This document shows, in pieces, positions 36,860 to 48,125 of a stretch of 64,000 bases of DNA. Position 1 is the first letter of the stretch. Each line of letters begins with the position of its first letter. Below the pieces are notes generated by a model. It saw nothing but the letters and a program-made list of their open reading frames with translations, ran no database searches and was not told where the DNA came from. The DNA lies in NCBI GenBank assembly GCA_024195265.1, contig JAJLRJ010000006.1, positions 17,127,639-17,191,638 on the forward strand, read 5' to 3'. The position numbers and the translations under genes were made by a program. The DNA comes from Dendrophyllia cribrosa (lineage: Eukaryota > Cnidaria > Anthozoa > Scleractinia > Dendrophylliidae).

Positions 36860-37177
36860 ACCTTGGAATTTGGGAAATTGGATAAATTCTTTGTGCTAAA
36901 TTTTGGCGTAAGTAGTTGATAAAAGACAAACCTAAGCCACTTTCAATTAACCCCAAATTTCACACAAATAACCAAAACCCCACTTCCCCAAAATTCAACG
37001 AATTGGGAAGTTGTTGGAACTGAACAGAAAAGATAAAGTTGTGTTGAATTACACTTAAGAGGGAATTGGTTGGAATTGGTGATTTTTAGCGAATGATTGA
37101 GAAAAGATAACTGTGAAAACATGTGTGAAATTTGGGGTTAATTGAAAGTGGCTTAGGTTTGTCTTTTATCAACTACT
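36860..37177 (-). repeat. Polinton right terminal repeat
   Basis: Inner part 36860-36910 is the reverse complement of 19289-19341. The outer module 36911-37177 is nearly identical to 19022-19288 in the same orientation (two differences by eye). Its own ends are inverted, so the very terminus still reads as the reverse complement of the left terminus. Confidence 0.92.
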
Positions 37178-37480
37178 CCTTGCAGCTGTGGGTCCAGAAG
37201 GTAATAAACTGACGATTCCATTTGCCGTCTGGTACCGGATGAACAACAGAGACACTTGGGAAAAGCCGGGCATTAGGAAAGGTATCCCTGGCCAGCCAGC
37301 AAGATCATCATTGTGTTAGGGACATACGAGCTTTTGGCCTCTCGAGCCCATCGACTGACGGTCTTGATGCTGCACGTGATTATCTATACCCCAGAAGGAC
37401 AATACACTGGCACCGAAGGCTTCCTGGTGTTGACCCGTTCCAGGCGTTGCTGACGGAGGTGGTTAGGCGCGAAAGATAGA
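37178..37480 (+). pseudogene. GH18 chitinase pseudogene, right half
   Basis: Starts with the second CCTTGC. The frame reads KLTIPFAVWYRMNNRDTWEK and a GIRKGIP segment, the part that follows the MTYDLHG block in invertebrate GH18 chitinases. Further pieces with a LGTYERL-like block appear in shifted frames up to about 37480. Together with 18690-19021 it shows one coding region split by the Polinton, with no intron at the junction. Confidence 0.7.
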
Positions 37481-38105
37481 AAATTGTGCAATTGGTAACT
37501 GCTCATCTTCACATGGCATTTGTTCTTAATAAACGGTACTCAATGTAGTTTCAAAATGTGAAAAATGTAATGTGATGAGTTAATCAATAAATAATGATTA
37601 AGATTATGACAGAGTTTGAGATTTCTTCTTTTTGTGCATTTCCATAGCATAGCAATTTAAAGTTATTCAAGTGAAATGAGGATCAGTCAGATAACGTCTG
37701 GGAGCCTGACAGTCGCGGAAGATTGAAAAAAAGACCATCAAAATACGGATATATTATTTGCAAGCTATTTCCATAGACAAGAACTATTGATGAAAGCTGG
37801 CCTTTAGTGAAAGCAGTGTGTATGAGGCGCTTTGTAGATGTTGTGCTACATTCTACTTACCAGGTATATCACTTTGATTCCAACAATGTTAATATATGGA
37901 CTTGTTACTCGTGGGGAAGCACACGAGTTGTAAATCCGGCTCTGAGTTTCTTCTTTTTTTTCGTGTTACATTAGCGCATGCAAATTTATGCACGCATATT
38001 TATGTTTATGTCGACGACTATATGGCTTTCAGCCATGAAATACATACCGCAAAATGTCTCCGTGTGCAAAATAAAAAAAAATACAGCATACCATTGCACG
38101 TTTTC
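37481..38105. other. Non-coding, nothing recognised
   Basis: No supported feature. Confidence 0.45.
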
Positions 38106-38465
38106 AAGACAATGAAAGGCGTTCATGGATGGATAGGACCGTTTGATATTGTGTTCGCTGCTTATTCCTGTGGGATTTTTGTTCCGGCAAGTTTTGTGTT
38201 TTATATAACCTGCTATTTGCTTAGCGATCGAGCTTAAGTGTCGGCTACTGAATGTAGTGAACTAGTGTAGTCTTACTTTTGAACCCGTGTATACGTGAAA
38301 GCGTAATGAACGGGTTATCGGTAACGGTGGATAAATAAAATTCACTCACTCACTCACTTGCTCCTTCCATCAGCTGTAAACTTAGTGAGTAAATGCTTTG
38401 TTACGAATACGTTTCGTAACAAGAACGTGAATCCAGCGATAACAATAATTAATTTGGGGTTTACC

Positions 38466-38590
38466 CCGGTGTAAAAACCTGTGACATTTTTCTTTGTTTT
38501 CTACCATTGTTGTCCTGCACTCTATTGTTTCAGTACCTTTTGTATTCTTTGTTTTACGTCACTCGTGAGTTGGCAGGTTTTTACACCGAG
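38466..38590. mobile_element. MITE copy 1 (CGGTGTAA termini)
   Basis: Terminal inverted repeats CGGTGTAAAAACCTG and CAGGTTTTTACACCG. A second copy with the same internal sequence (TTTGTTTTACGTCAC) is at 45281-45417. Confidence 0.75.
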
Positions 38591-38769
38591 GATGAGACTT
38601 TTAAGTCTCAAATTAAAATTTGATGTAAACGAATATAGACAACAATAAGTTTACAGATGTTTCGCATTTCGAGTTTTTTAGTGCAACATTATAATTGATC
38701 TAAAATGATTTTGCAACCGAAACGCGCGTTTTGATGCGTATCTACCTTAAAATAATAAAATTTAGTCTC

Positions 38770-38822
38770 CAATGGCTTAGCCCCGGAAGTCCCGAGTTCG
38801 AGTCTCGTTTAAGTCCTCGGTT
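38770..38822 (+). repeat. tRNA-like 3' half (B-box)
   Basis: CCCGAGTTCGAGTCTCG resembles a T-arm with B-box (GTTCGAGTC). No acceptor or anticodon arm can be folded with confidence, so this is at most a SINE or tRNA relic. Confidence 0.3.
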
Positions 38823-39170
38823 TTTTTTTTCTTTTTTCTTTTTCCTTTCTTCGGACTGGACATTATGAAAGTGATGTACTTTTTTTTTCGTTCGTCAAAA
38901 ATTCTTACGTTTAATTTTTTAAAAAAATAACGAACCGTGTCAGTGTGAAAACGTAAGCTTACGGGCAGTTGCGGCAATATTGCGTTACGCGTTAGCATTT
39001 TGAAGCCTTTGATAAGACATAATTTTAAGCTTATGTTTCTCCGTAAAAGCACCCAAAACACTAGGGAATCAATGCTGCAATGAGTAAAAGGGGCCACGAG
39101 TTCAAGCTGTGTACAGCTTCTTAATTGCTGTAAACCAATGAACACGGTAGAGCTTTCTGGGTACGTTTGA

Positions 39171-39496
39171 GTTTCCTGCACGTCAATATTTCACCAGGAG
39201 CACTCCAGACGCGCAAAAGTATATACGGTATGGATTTTTGGGCGTTTTCCAGGCGTTCTCATACAATGAGCCTCATCAAAGATTTACTTCAAGATCGTTG
39301 TCGAAAATCACCATAAACGTGCATCATATATAGCTAAACTTTAGCTGTGGGGCTCCGTATGCAGTTAAAAAGAAACATTATGTAGCCCTATTGAGGGTTT
39401 TAGGGATATGGAATGATAGGCCAAGTAATACTGGGGATAAGGAAGAACCCATTCTTAGCAAAACGTAATTTTAGGGATAATTACAGTTTTGGTGTG
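39171..39496. other. Non-coding, nothing recognised
   Basis: No supported feature. Confidence 0.45.
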
Positions 39497-39785
39497 GAGG
39501 CGAGGTGGTGTAGTGGTTTGCGCGTTGGACTTACGATCCGCAGGCCTGGTGTCAGCCGTCGTGTTGTTTTCTTGGAAAAGAAACTTTACTCCACATTGTC
39601 TCTCTCGACAAAGGTGTATAAATGGGTACAGACTACAAAATGCTGGGGGTAACTGCTGCGATGGACTAGCATATCCTATCCAGGGGGAAGTAGCAACCCT
39701 CCTAATTGTTTCATGCCACAGAAATCGGGTTACGCTCCGCCGAGTAGGCCAACTATGGCTCGGTCGTGTGCGACGGTTTTAGTGA
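39497..39785 (+). mobile_element. tRNA-derived SINE
   Basis: Begins with GAGGTGGTGTAGTGGTTTGC, containing an A-box (TGGTGTAGTGG), and 35-40 bp on a degenerate B-box (GGTGTCAGCC). The body includes GCGATGGACTAGCATATCC and AGGGGGAAGTAGCAACCCTCC, a central part seen in cnidarian SINEs as I recall them. Ends with a G-C rich GCTCGGTCGTG segment. Confidence 0.65.
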
Positions 39786-40631
39786 ATTTAAATATTTCAG
39801 GGATAAAGGATAACTCAGTTCTAAAAATTAAAGGGATATAGGGATAAGGGATAAGAATAAGGGATATCCCAACCCCCCTAGGAGAGCCTCAATGCTACCA
39901 TGCACACTCAAATACAATATTATACCGTGTCGTAGTCGCAAATTGAAAGAAAACAATTTCTTCAAAGGCAAAGCAGCAGCATAGAAAAAGAAAAAGAAAA
40001 TGGAATAAGAGATCAGGTCAAAGCTTGGGCTTTTCCTCGTATATACTCTCAAATTTAACAACTCCTAGTAATTGTATTAACTCGTGGATACGCGAAGCGT
40101 AATAAACGCTTTACAGCAAACGGTGGCAAATATCCAAAGTTTCACTCCTTCCTGATCCTTCCATCTCTCGGCTTATAACCGATCTGTGGACTTCAAATGG
40201 ATTTTATGGATTTTTCAATACATAGGAAAATGCTACAGCACGGTAAAAGTTGTTTTTAAATGTGTTTCGCTGCCATTTGTAAAAGTTCAAATAAACCAAA
40301 TTTATGTCTTTCATGTCTAAGCGTGACACAAATTGTTTATAAAAGAAGAGAACTTGACACGGTTAAGATTGTCTGGGACCTTGTGGCGCATTTGACTGGC
40401 GCGCTAGTTGGGTCAGCAATAACAAACGCTCCCGACTCCTGCTTTTATATCCTGGTGTAGACGTCCAATAATCTTTGTCTTCTTTTTTAACCTTTCTTTA
40501 GTTTTTAACGGAAATTTGATGAAGTTACAACCAGAATTGAAAGTCTTAATTTATGTAATTTTTTCCAAAGTTGCCACCCAAAACATTCAAGTGTGAATTA
40601 AAACTTGTGCCGATTTTTGTTATTAAAGTTA
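39786..40631. other. Non-coding, SINE-like scraps
   Basis: Includes 40081-40160 (CGTGGATACGCGAAGCGTAATAAACG...CGGTGGCAAAT), which matches 38285-38340 and is probably a short repeat tail. Otherwise nothing recognised. Confidence 0.4.
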
Positions 40632-40752
40632 GGCTCGGTTCAAACGTCGAACTTCACATGTGCCGAATCTAATGCAAATGAAAAAAATTTATTGTTCTTG
40701 CTCATTTTGCATTACATTCGGCACATATGAAGTTCGACATTTGAACCGGTTA
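40632..40752. repeat. Foldback element, ~45-bp arms
   Basis: GGTTCAAACGTCGAACTTCA...GCCGAATCTAATGCAAATGA is repeated as reverse complement (TCATTTTGCATTACATTCGGC...GAACC) around a ~20-bp loop. Strong hairpin potential in DNA or RNA. Confidence 0.85.
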
Positions 40753-40789
40753 AATTCAGTTATATCGATTTCTTGAATTTCACGGAAGA

Positions 40790-41320
40790 CAGCTTGAACT
40801 CGATGATCTTTAAGCTTAAATGGTACGCGTTTTGCTTTTAAACTCTAACTAATAGAGATTTGAATATTGTTTTCGAAAGAAGATTGTGTTGTCCATTTTT
40901 ATGTGTTTGTTCATTCATTAGATAGATTGAAAAGCGATTTTATGTAAACAAAACAAGACTTTGATTTCATAGTACAGTTCTATCTTCACTCGCATCGCCT
41001 TATGCAAATATGTTTGTATTTTTGCAATTTTGATTTTCAAATCAGTTTCTCGGGCAATTTTTGACAAGCAACAAGTGTATTTTATTCGGAAAGTAGTCAT
41101 ACTAGTTATTCTAGACAGAGAAAAAGTTGTTTTTGTGAACTTTTGTACGGTCTATAAAAATGTACTTTGCAGACGGTCGCGTAATACTGTTTTCGAGAAT
41201 TGCTAAAAGTGAAAAATAGCCTTCGTCAATCTAAATTATTGTGCTTCCGACCTTTCATCTTAGTTAAGTTTTACCTTAGTTAAGCTTGTTCACAGAGCGA
41301 CGTTGTTAGGCTCAACCTAT
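40790..41320 (+). repeat. Dispersed repeat family R, partial copy
   Basis: Matches 54680-55190 (same orientation) and 60200-60740 (opposite). Shared words include GTTTCTCGGGCAATTT, GACGGTCGCGTAATACTGTTTT and GTTGTTTTTGTGA. Only the 3' third of the family is present here. Confidence 0.85.
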
Positions 41321-41963
41321 CTATATATATATTACGATTTATCAGCCTGTCAGTTAAATAAGGTGCAACGCGTATTAAATGCCTCTGCTAGGTTGGTCTG
41401 TCAAGCCCCGCGCTTTTGTCACATTGCGCCACTCATGCGTGAGCTGCACTGTCTCTCTATCAGGTTTCGCATTATTTTAAAAGTATTTTTATGGGTATTG
41501 AAAGTCATTAATGGTATTGCTCCACTTTATCTTAGGGAGCTAGCTACACTTAAGCCATTTAGCTACAATTTAAGATCGTCTCATAGCATTTTACTTTCGC
41601 CACCTTCTTTTAAAACTGAAGTGACTTTGGGTGATAGGGCCTTAAAAGTGGCTGTCCCCAAACTGTGGAACTCAATACCCAATGATCTACACGTGATAAG
41701 TAACTTGTATATGTTTAAACGCCATTTGGAGACATTTCTTTTTAGGCTTGCATACGATTAGATTTTTATTCCGTTGTATTTTATTTTTAGAAGAGATAAT
41801 ATTATTTTTATTTCGTAGTTTTTACATTTTAGATCTTTTTTAACCTTTCTGTAATGTTGTTATGTATAATGTATTTTAATAAATATTGTAATGCGCATTT
41901 GATCATTTGCATGGAATATGCGCAATATAAGTATGAAAATTATTATTATTATTATTATTATTA
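41321..41963 (+). mobile_element. L2/CR1-like LINE, 3' end
   Basis: Coding to 41761 with LNKVQRVLNASARLVCQAPRF, PLMRELHCLSIRFRI, GIAPLYLRELATLKPFSYNLRSS and KLWNSIPNDLH, the C-terminal region after RT in L2/CR1-like elements. A short 3' UTR follows and ends in (ATT)n at 41939-41963, the simple tail typical of these LINEs. 5'-truncated insertion directly next to repeat family R. Confidence 0.85.
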
Positions 41964-42212
41964 CAAGTGAAACCGTAAATAATATATTATAATTAATTTA
42001 ACATAATATTCCATAGCCTATAGTCCAAAAAAGAACTTCAACAACGTTGAAGAAAAATCTGCGCCATTCAAGTAAATCCTGTAAATAAACATGTGTACAC
42101 CACATGGCCTGCTTTTCAAAGGTGCTAATTGTGGTGTTGGGTTCATACTAAATATATAGAATTTGAGGGGGCAGAAAAAAAAAATGCGCTGACCCTTAAT
42201 AGTAACTAGAGG

Positions 42213-42300
42213 TTATTCAGCTTAAAGTTGTGTAATACGGCTAAGTATTTACTGACGAGTAAAAATGCCCAGCCGTATTACACAACTTTTCACTGAATAA
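42213..42300. repeat. Foldback hairpin, ~30-bp arms
   Basis: TTATTCAG..TAAAGTTGTGTAATACGGCT and its near-exact complement AGCCGTATTACACAACTTTT..CTGAATAA enclose about 30 bp. Confidence 0.8.
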
Positions 42301-43559
42301 ATGTTTATTTTACGACAGAAATATTCTCCTAAAGGCTACGTTTTTGAAGCTGTTTTTCCTAGTGCACGGTCAGAAGAGTGTAATAACGTGTCATATTTGC
42401 ACTCGTTTTGATGCATATTTGCACTCTAGAATGCTACAATGTATGTCGAATAATAATGTATCATACATTGTACATTTGCACTTGTTTTGGTGCATACAGT
42501 ATTTGCAATGTCAAATGCTACATGTATGTTGCATAATAACGCCATATACATTGATTTATAATACAGCAGTATTTGAAAAAATATATATTTATTTAAATTT
42601 CAATGATAATACATTAAAAAGACTTTCTGACACACATAAAAGGTAATTGATTCGACAAAATCTACTGGTCATTATTATTAAACTATTGTCATTTTCCATA
42701 TCTTCCCTATATCAGTGTACATTCATTTGGAAGATGACAAAGCTTTAGAAAAAAGTAAGATCATTGTCATGATGCTTAAACTCTCTATTCTGTATGATCT
42801 GGGGATGATCAAACCGTACATGAACATGTAATAAAACCAATTCACTAAGAAGAATGTCCTATCCATCAAGTGATCTAAATCACTTTGACAGCTCCTCAAT
42901 TTTTTTTGTTTATTACTTTAATTTGCTATTTGTTTTCATGTTTTTTAAGAAAGAAAGAAAGTTTCAATGTACATGTACCTCAATACAACCTTAAATTTTT
43001 GCAATAATCACTGGGTGGCCATTTTCGCAGCACCCAAAAATGGCCACAGACAGAACCTCAGAAACCAATGTACCCTGGTTGAGAACAACCCTTTAATGAT
43101 TTAAAGGGAAGGTCAGATAATTACACTACAACGCTTTTTACAAACAGACAGTATCATTATTAATTGTAAAAAATTTCCTTCACTGTTTCAGTCGTAGAAA
43201 ATCCACCTTATGCTTATACTGAATATACCAAGGGATGCCTCTTCAACAGTCTGTTGATTAGGAATAGAAAACTTTTAATTTAAGCATGTTTGCACTTATT
43301 GTTTATGTGCATCCTTACTGCACATACAGTTTGTCACAATGCCATCCTACATCATGCAACTCAGCCTGTGCACAGAGGAAGAAAACTAACCACATGAACG
43401 GTTGGTAGCCATTGCATTAACTTTGCTAAATAAAAGTTGGTGTCACCTCCATTTTTTTGCATTCTTTTTTTTAACTCATTTATTTATCCGGGGACATTTG
43501 ATTAGCATAAATACACACTGTGGCTAGTTTAAACACTACCCCTGCCCCCCTCACATGAG

Positions 43560-43597
<38 letters not shown>

Positions 43598-44800
43598 GGG
43601 CCATAAATACATGTATTCTAAATACAATTGTATTCAGTTTTCTTACTTTTCTTCATTAAGAACCATCTTCCTAAGAACTCATGGATCAAAACGTTTTGGC
43701 TGAATGAAATTGGCAATGCAATTACTGTCGATATGCAATGAAAGAGACAATTTCTTGCAAGTTATGTTATGAGCATGTGTAGTCCATATAATAGACAATG
43801 ATAATATAATAGGTAAAAGACAATGGGTTTCTTTTCCTTATTAGTATTCTTTGTATAAAGAATACTAATGTTGGTAGTAATTATTCAGGATTCTTAGTAC
43901 AACAAATACTGCACTACTGTTTTACAATATCTATGTATATGGAATCTTCTCCAACAAAATTAGCAACCAACAGTTTAGCAAGTAAGCCGTTATTTGAATG
44001 ACACCAGCGCCCACGTGTAAATTGGTAAGAAAGCGAGTGGTTCAGAGATGCAAGCTTCTCATTTCTACTCATTCACTGCCACTGAATAAAAATTGTTAGA
44101 CATTTTATCCACCGTACCTGTCAACTTTGGTATAGCATTTTTCATGGATTATTTTTTTCCTCAGAACTTTAAAATACCAAAACTTTCGACAGTTGCCGGG
44201 AAGCCATGGTCACCTCATCGAAGCCAGTGTGGCACATGCGCTGTATGCTAATCAGTCTACTTGTTTTTCTTGTATGCTAATATCCTCTTTGCACAAAAAG
44301 CACATTTGTTTGATCTCCGTAGGGACATGCTTTTGGCGGTTCGTGTTTGAAGCCGTTCAAAACACTCACAGCACGTGTTTTACCAAGTCTAAAAATTCTC
44401 GCGCTTCGCGCTCGAATTTTTAAAGTTGATAAAACACTGCTGTTCGTGTTTTAAACATTACATAAACATGCATGTAATATAAACCCACAACCAATTATTC
44501 TTTTTTACATGGAAACTAATATATTAACAATTTTAAATTAACATACATGTACCTTAGAAAGATCACACATTTGCAATGAGTTTACAATGTGGTAGACTTT
44601 TATGTCCATAACCCATGACAGTACATGTAAAGTATGTGATGTTTCCTGGGAGAAACAATTTGATTAATATAGGAAGTGAGCATCTTGAATTGATTGATGA
44701 ATTTTTCAGACATAAAAAAGGATTAACTGCTGGTATACATGTACCTACTGTAGTTCTGGGCTGTCACTAAGGGCTGGGTGCCAGGGATTTCCCCTGGCTA
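42301..44800. other. Non-coding, AT-rich, nothing recognised
   Basis: About 2.5 kb without a supportable gene. It contains the C32 run at 43564-43595. The open frame 44193-44423 has no family features. Confidence 0.45.
43564..43595. repeat. C homopolymer, 32 bp
   Basis: Uninterrupted C-run, the longest of four G/C homopolymers in the window. Confidence 0.9.
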
Positions 44801-44806
44801 CTATGA

Positions 44807-46147
44807 CAGGGATTCTGACAGGGTGCGCGGGTGCGGGACCGCACAATTCGGTCAAACCCGCACAATTCCGCACAATTCCTAAAAATCCGCACAATCCCGC
44901 ACAATACTGAAATATTTGCTTAAAATTTTAATTAAATCAGGTATTTCTATTGATAACCAAGATTTCGAGAAACGTTTTAGGCTATTTTCAGCCCATTTTC
45001 CTTCCAAACTATCGAGAAATCCCTCGCTTTCCTCGAACAGCTCGAGCGGATCGATATAAAAACAACAAGGCGTTCTCTTCGCCGTCCTGGGAACTAGTCT
45101 CAGTTTTACTTCTTTCCGACTTCCTACAGAATTTTTCGCGTAGCTTTTTAGTTGTCGTTTTCCAGACATTATGTCGTTTTTCTTAGCAGCCTGTTGATAT
45201 TTTTTCGAGCGCTTTCGCTTCCTCTTTCAGTTTAATATGTCGGGGACCGAAGAAGAAACACCGAAGAAATGTGGGTTTACCTCGGTGTAAGAACCTGTGA
45301 CTTTTTCCTTTGTTTCTTACCTTTGTAGTATTGCATTCCCAGTTGACTCTATTGTTTTATGCCTTTTGTTTTCTTTGTTTTACGTCACACATGAGTTTCA
45401 CAGATTCTTACACCGAGAATGAGCCAGAAATGTACTCGGTCGCGCCGAAATGAATGTCGCTCTGTCTGAATTATTTTCGCAAAGAACTGATTAAGGTTTG
45501 CGAATCGACAAACAAACTGTTAAAGCGCTGGAACTTCGGATTGATAGGAGAAAATTATTAAGTTCTGATCAGAATACTGGATTTTATTTTTTTCAATCAA
45601 GTAAAAGACGTTTTCATTCGGGAAAATGCAAACAAACATGCTATCAAATTACATTTAGCACGCAATTTGCATACAACTCGAGGTTGTGTTTTTGCGGCAA
45701 ACTTTCGAAGAAATTGTGGAACCTTTAATGGAAATTATTCACACTACATAAAATGTACGGATTTTTCAGAAAGGAACTCGCTCAGATCGGAAACATTTTT
45801 TTTAGAGGTGGTATTTCGGTTTTACCCGATCGAGTTCATCGTGTCACGCAATGTGATTTTGTTGAGACAAATAAACTTTGGTGAAGAAAAAGCCGCAAAT
45901 TGGCGATTGCTGGGTACATTTTAATCCCCAAAGTAAAACATCCATTTGTATTTTTCATTTATGCAGCATTTCCTCCCTGTCATATTTTTCTGACCTGGCT
46001 AGAACACTGGTGATTGAATATTTGGTTGGTCACAGGATTGCGCAATCCCGCACAATTTCCCGCACAATCGAAGTTATTTCCCGCACAATTTGCCCCAAAA
46101 CTCCCGCACAATTTTGGATTTTTTTCCGCACCCTGTCAGAATCCCTG
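44807..46147. mobile_element. Non-autonomous DNA transposon, CAGGG termini, 6-bp TSD
   Basis: Termini CAGGGATTCTGACAGGGTGCG and its reverse complement; duplication CTATGA at 44801-44806 and 46148-46153. The ends carry a cluster of CCGCACAAT words in one orientation (seven or more within ~100 bp of each end). No transposase gene seen; the small frames inside do not resemble one. Contains MITE copy 2. Confidence 0.82.
45281..45417. mobile_element. MITE copy 2 (CGGTGTAA termini), nested
   Basis: Terminal inverted repeats CTCGGTGTAAGAACCTGTGA and TCACAGATTCTTACACCGAG (one mismatch); same family as 38466-38590, inserted in the CAGGG element. Confidence 0.75.
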
Positions 46148-46153
46148 CTATGA

Positions 46154-47812
46154 GCATGACCCCATACTTTCATAGGAAAATAGAAGGAAAATAGAACCAA
46201 AAGAACTCCCCAGCTGTTTGATTGCCTGCCTACTAATTGCATTTACCCAACAACTTGAATCTTAGTGACAGCTCTGCTAGCTGAATATTGTAATTATTAT
46301 TAATAGTAACATTAAATTATTCTTTCACTTTAAGCAAGGCAATGGGGCTTGTAAAAACAGTCTGCAATTTGATTGCCTTTCTTCAGGTAAAAAAAGAACT
46401 AATTGTTTGAGTACATGTATATACTTAAGCACTTTACATTTAAGCATTTCATTTTTTCCAAGGAGTGGAGTAGACAAGTTCCTTACTGCAGAACACAAGG
46501 GTGAGAAAAAAAAAGCATCTTTAGATTCCTAATTGTACATGTACATGTAACTGACAATGACAGAAGAGCAAGGCTGATGAAACATGTCTTGCAGAATTGA
46601 AACTGTGGTTCTCTTATTACAAAGTACCAGTTACAATTTTAGATCTTTCTTCATGTAGCATCCTTGTATTGGTTTAAATTAATTTTGAGTCAAATTTGGT
46701 TAATCCTGTATGGAGATCCAAGATTGTGAACTCTTGGCTGATTTGATACCATCACAATCATATGACCTATCTTAAAGTATATATTAAATCTTTATTACTC
46801 ATGGCATAGCCGAGGAAGAAGTTATAATTGATTTTTGTCTCACTGATCTGATTAATTGACAAATTATTGAGGCCTTGTGATCTCGTGGCCTCATGTGTGT
46901 TAACTTGAGAAGCAGAAAGAAGAATAACTAGCCTGCGGACAGGCTTCCAGTCGGACGGCGGGGTCATGCGAAGAAGGGAAGCCTGCACGCATCCTTCAAA
47001 ATCGCAGCTGCCGCCCACAAGAACCCGCGGATTGCTTTAGCTTGTCAACTGTCAAATTTTAACCAATCAGCACGCCCCGGAAGTCAAAATTCAAAATCAA
47101 GGTAAACAAATGATGATACACATGAAATCTAGGCGCCCGGTCGCTCGCGAGCGCCATGTCTCACAGATAAACTCCCAAAATTACCATACTTTCAGCCTCT
47201 GCAATTCAATACCTTAAAGCGGATAAAATCATTATAAATAAGTGTACGTTGTTTTGTTACAGTTAGCCGAAAACCATCTCCGAGTTACTTATAGTTCTTG
47301 TCGCTTCGCTTCGCCGTGTTTGTTTACACACACAATTTCAGCGGTCGGTCGTAGTTAAAAAAAATCCTTCAGAAGGTGTAAAACAAATAAAACCGTCTGC
47401 TAAAATAATTCAAAAGCCGTTAGCAACGAAAAATAATTCATGAACGTTTCATTAGTCACGAACGAATTAGTCATTCAGCTGGTCGTTCAGCTGGCATTTC
47501 TGGGACTCCAGGACATGCACTGCACGTTAACTCTGATCGCAAACCCGCCATAGAATTCAGAACTGACTGAAAGAGTCGGATAAAAATAATTCTGATCAGA
47601 AAGACGACAATAATTCAGAAGAAATCGACAAAACTATTTTTAACCGAGCGACAAAATAGACAACCGATCGCTTATGGCTTCGCCACTCATGGATACAGCT
47701 CCTTGTGAAGATAAAACAAAAATCTGCTGCCTCCCCAGGCAAACTACCAAGAAGCTTATTGAATGGCGATTCAACTCATTCAAGACATGTTTATTATATT
47801 TAAACTTTACGC
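46154..47812. other. Non-coding, nothing recognised
   Basis: No supported gene. The part around 46930-47060 is GC-richer with CpG, but no start of a coding exon could be identified. Confidence 0.4.
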
Positions 47813-48125
47813 AAGACAATGCGGGGCATTCATGGATGGATAGGACTGTTTGATATTGTGTTCACCGCTTATTGCCACATGGGATTTTTGTTCCAGCAAG
47901 TTTTGTGTTTTATATAACTTTGCATTTCAGTCAGCGATGGCGGTTTCCAGTGTCAGCTACTGAATGTAGTTTTACGTTTTAGACACAATTTCATGTTTCT
48001 CTAGAAAAGCACTTAAAACATTTGGGAATCAAAGACTGCAATGGGTTAAAGACACCACAAGTTCAAGCTGTGTACAGCTTCTTGTTTAATTATACCAAGT
48101 TTCATTGTCACAGCTTTCATACTAT
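47813..48125 (+). repeat. Dispersed repeat, shorter copy
   Basis: Matches 38107-38262 and 39014-39165 with the intervening ~750 bp absent. Confidence 0.7.

Larger units (their letters stand above)
19022..37177. mobile_element. Polinton/Maverick, 18.2 kb, with TIRs and 6-bp TSD
   Basis: Termini AGTAGTTGATAAAAGACAAA and its reverse complement; 6-bp duplication CCTTGC at 19016-19021 and 37178-37183, the target size typical of Polintons. It encodes PolB, A32-type ATPase, adenain-like protease, double-jelly-roll MCP, penton-like protein and a retroviral-type integrase, the full Polinton signature set. Terminal repeats differ at only a few positions, so the insertion is recent, but about ten coding lesions are present. 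Transcription is divided into five blocks: leftward PolB, rightward small genes, leftward membrane-fibre-ATPase, rightward capsid to integrase, leftward pair at the right end. Confidence 0.96.
38106..39170 (+). repeat. Dispersed repeat, longer copy
   Basis: 38107-38262 (GTTCATGGATGGATAGGACC...GTCGGCTACTGAATGTAG) and 39014-39165 (AAGTTCAAGCTGTGTACAGC context) match 47813-47975 and 47984-48125 in the same order. The longer copy contains a MITE (38466-38590) and other sequence between the two blocks. Family unknown. Confidence 0.7.

Noticed and set aside
38770..38822. A functional tRNA gene
   Set aside because: Only a B-box-like half is present; no cloverleaf can be drawn.
44193..44423. Cys-containing open frame as an extracellular exon
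   Set aside because: No flanking splice consensus in frame and no domain pattern.
44879..45186. Transposase fragment in the CAGGG element
   Set aside because: Both strands give open frames of similar length with no transposase motif.
46920..47180. CpG-rich promoter with first exon of the kinase
   Set aside because: No signal peptide or donor site in frame was found.
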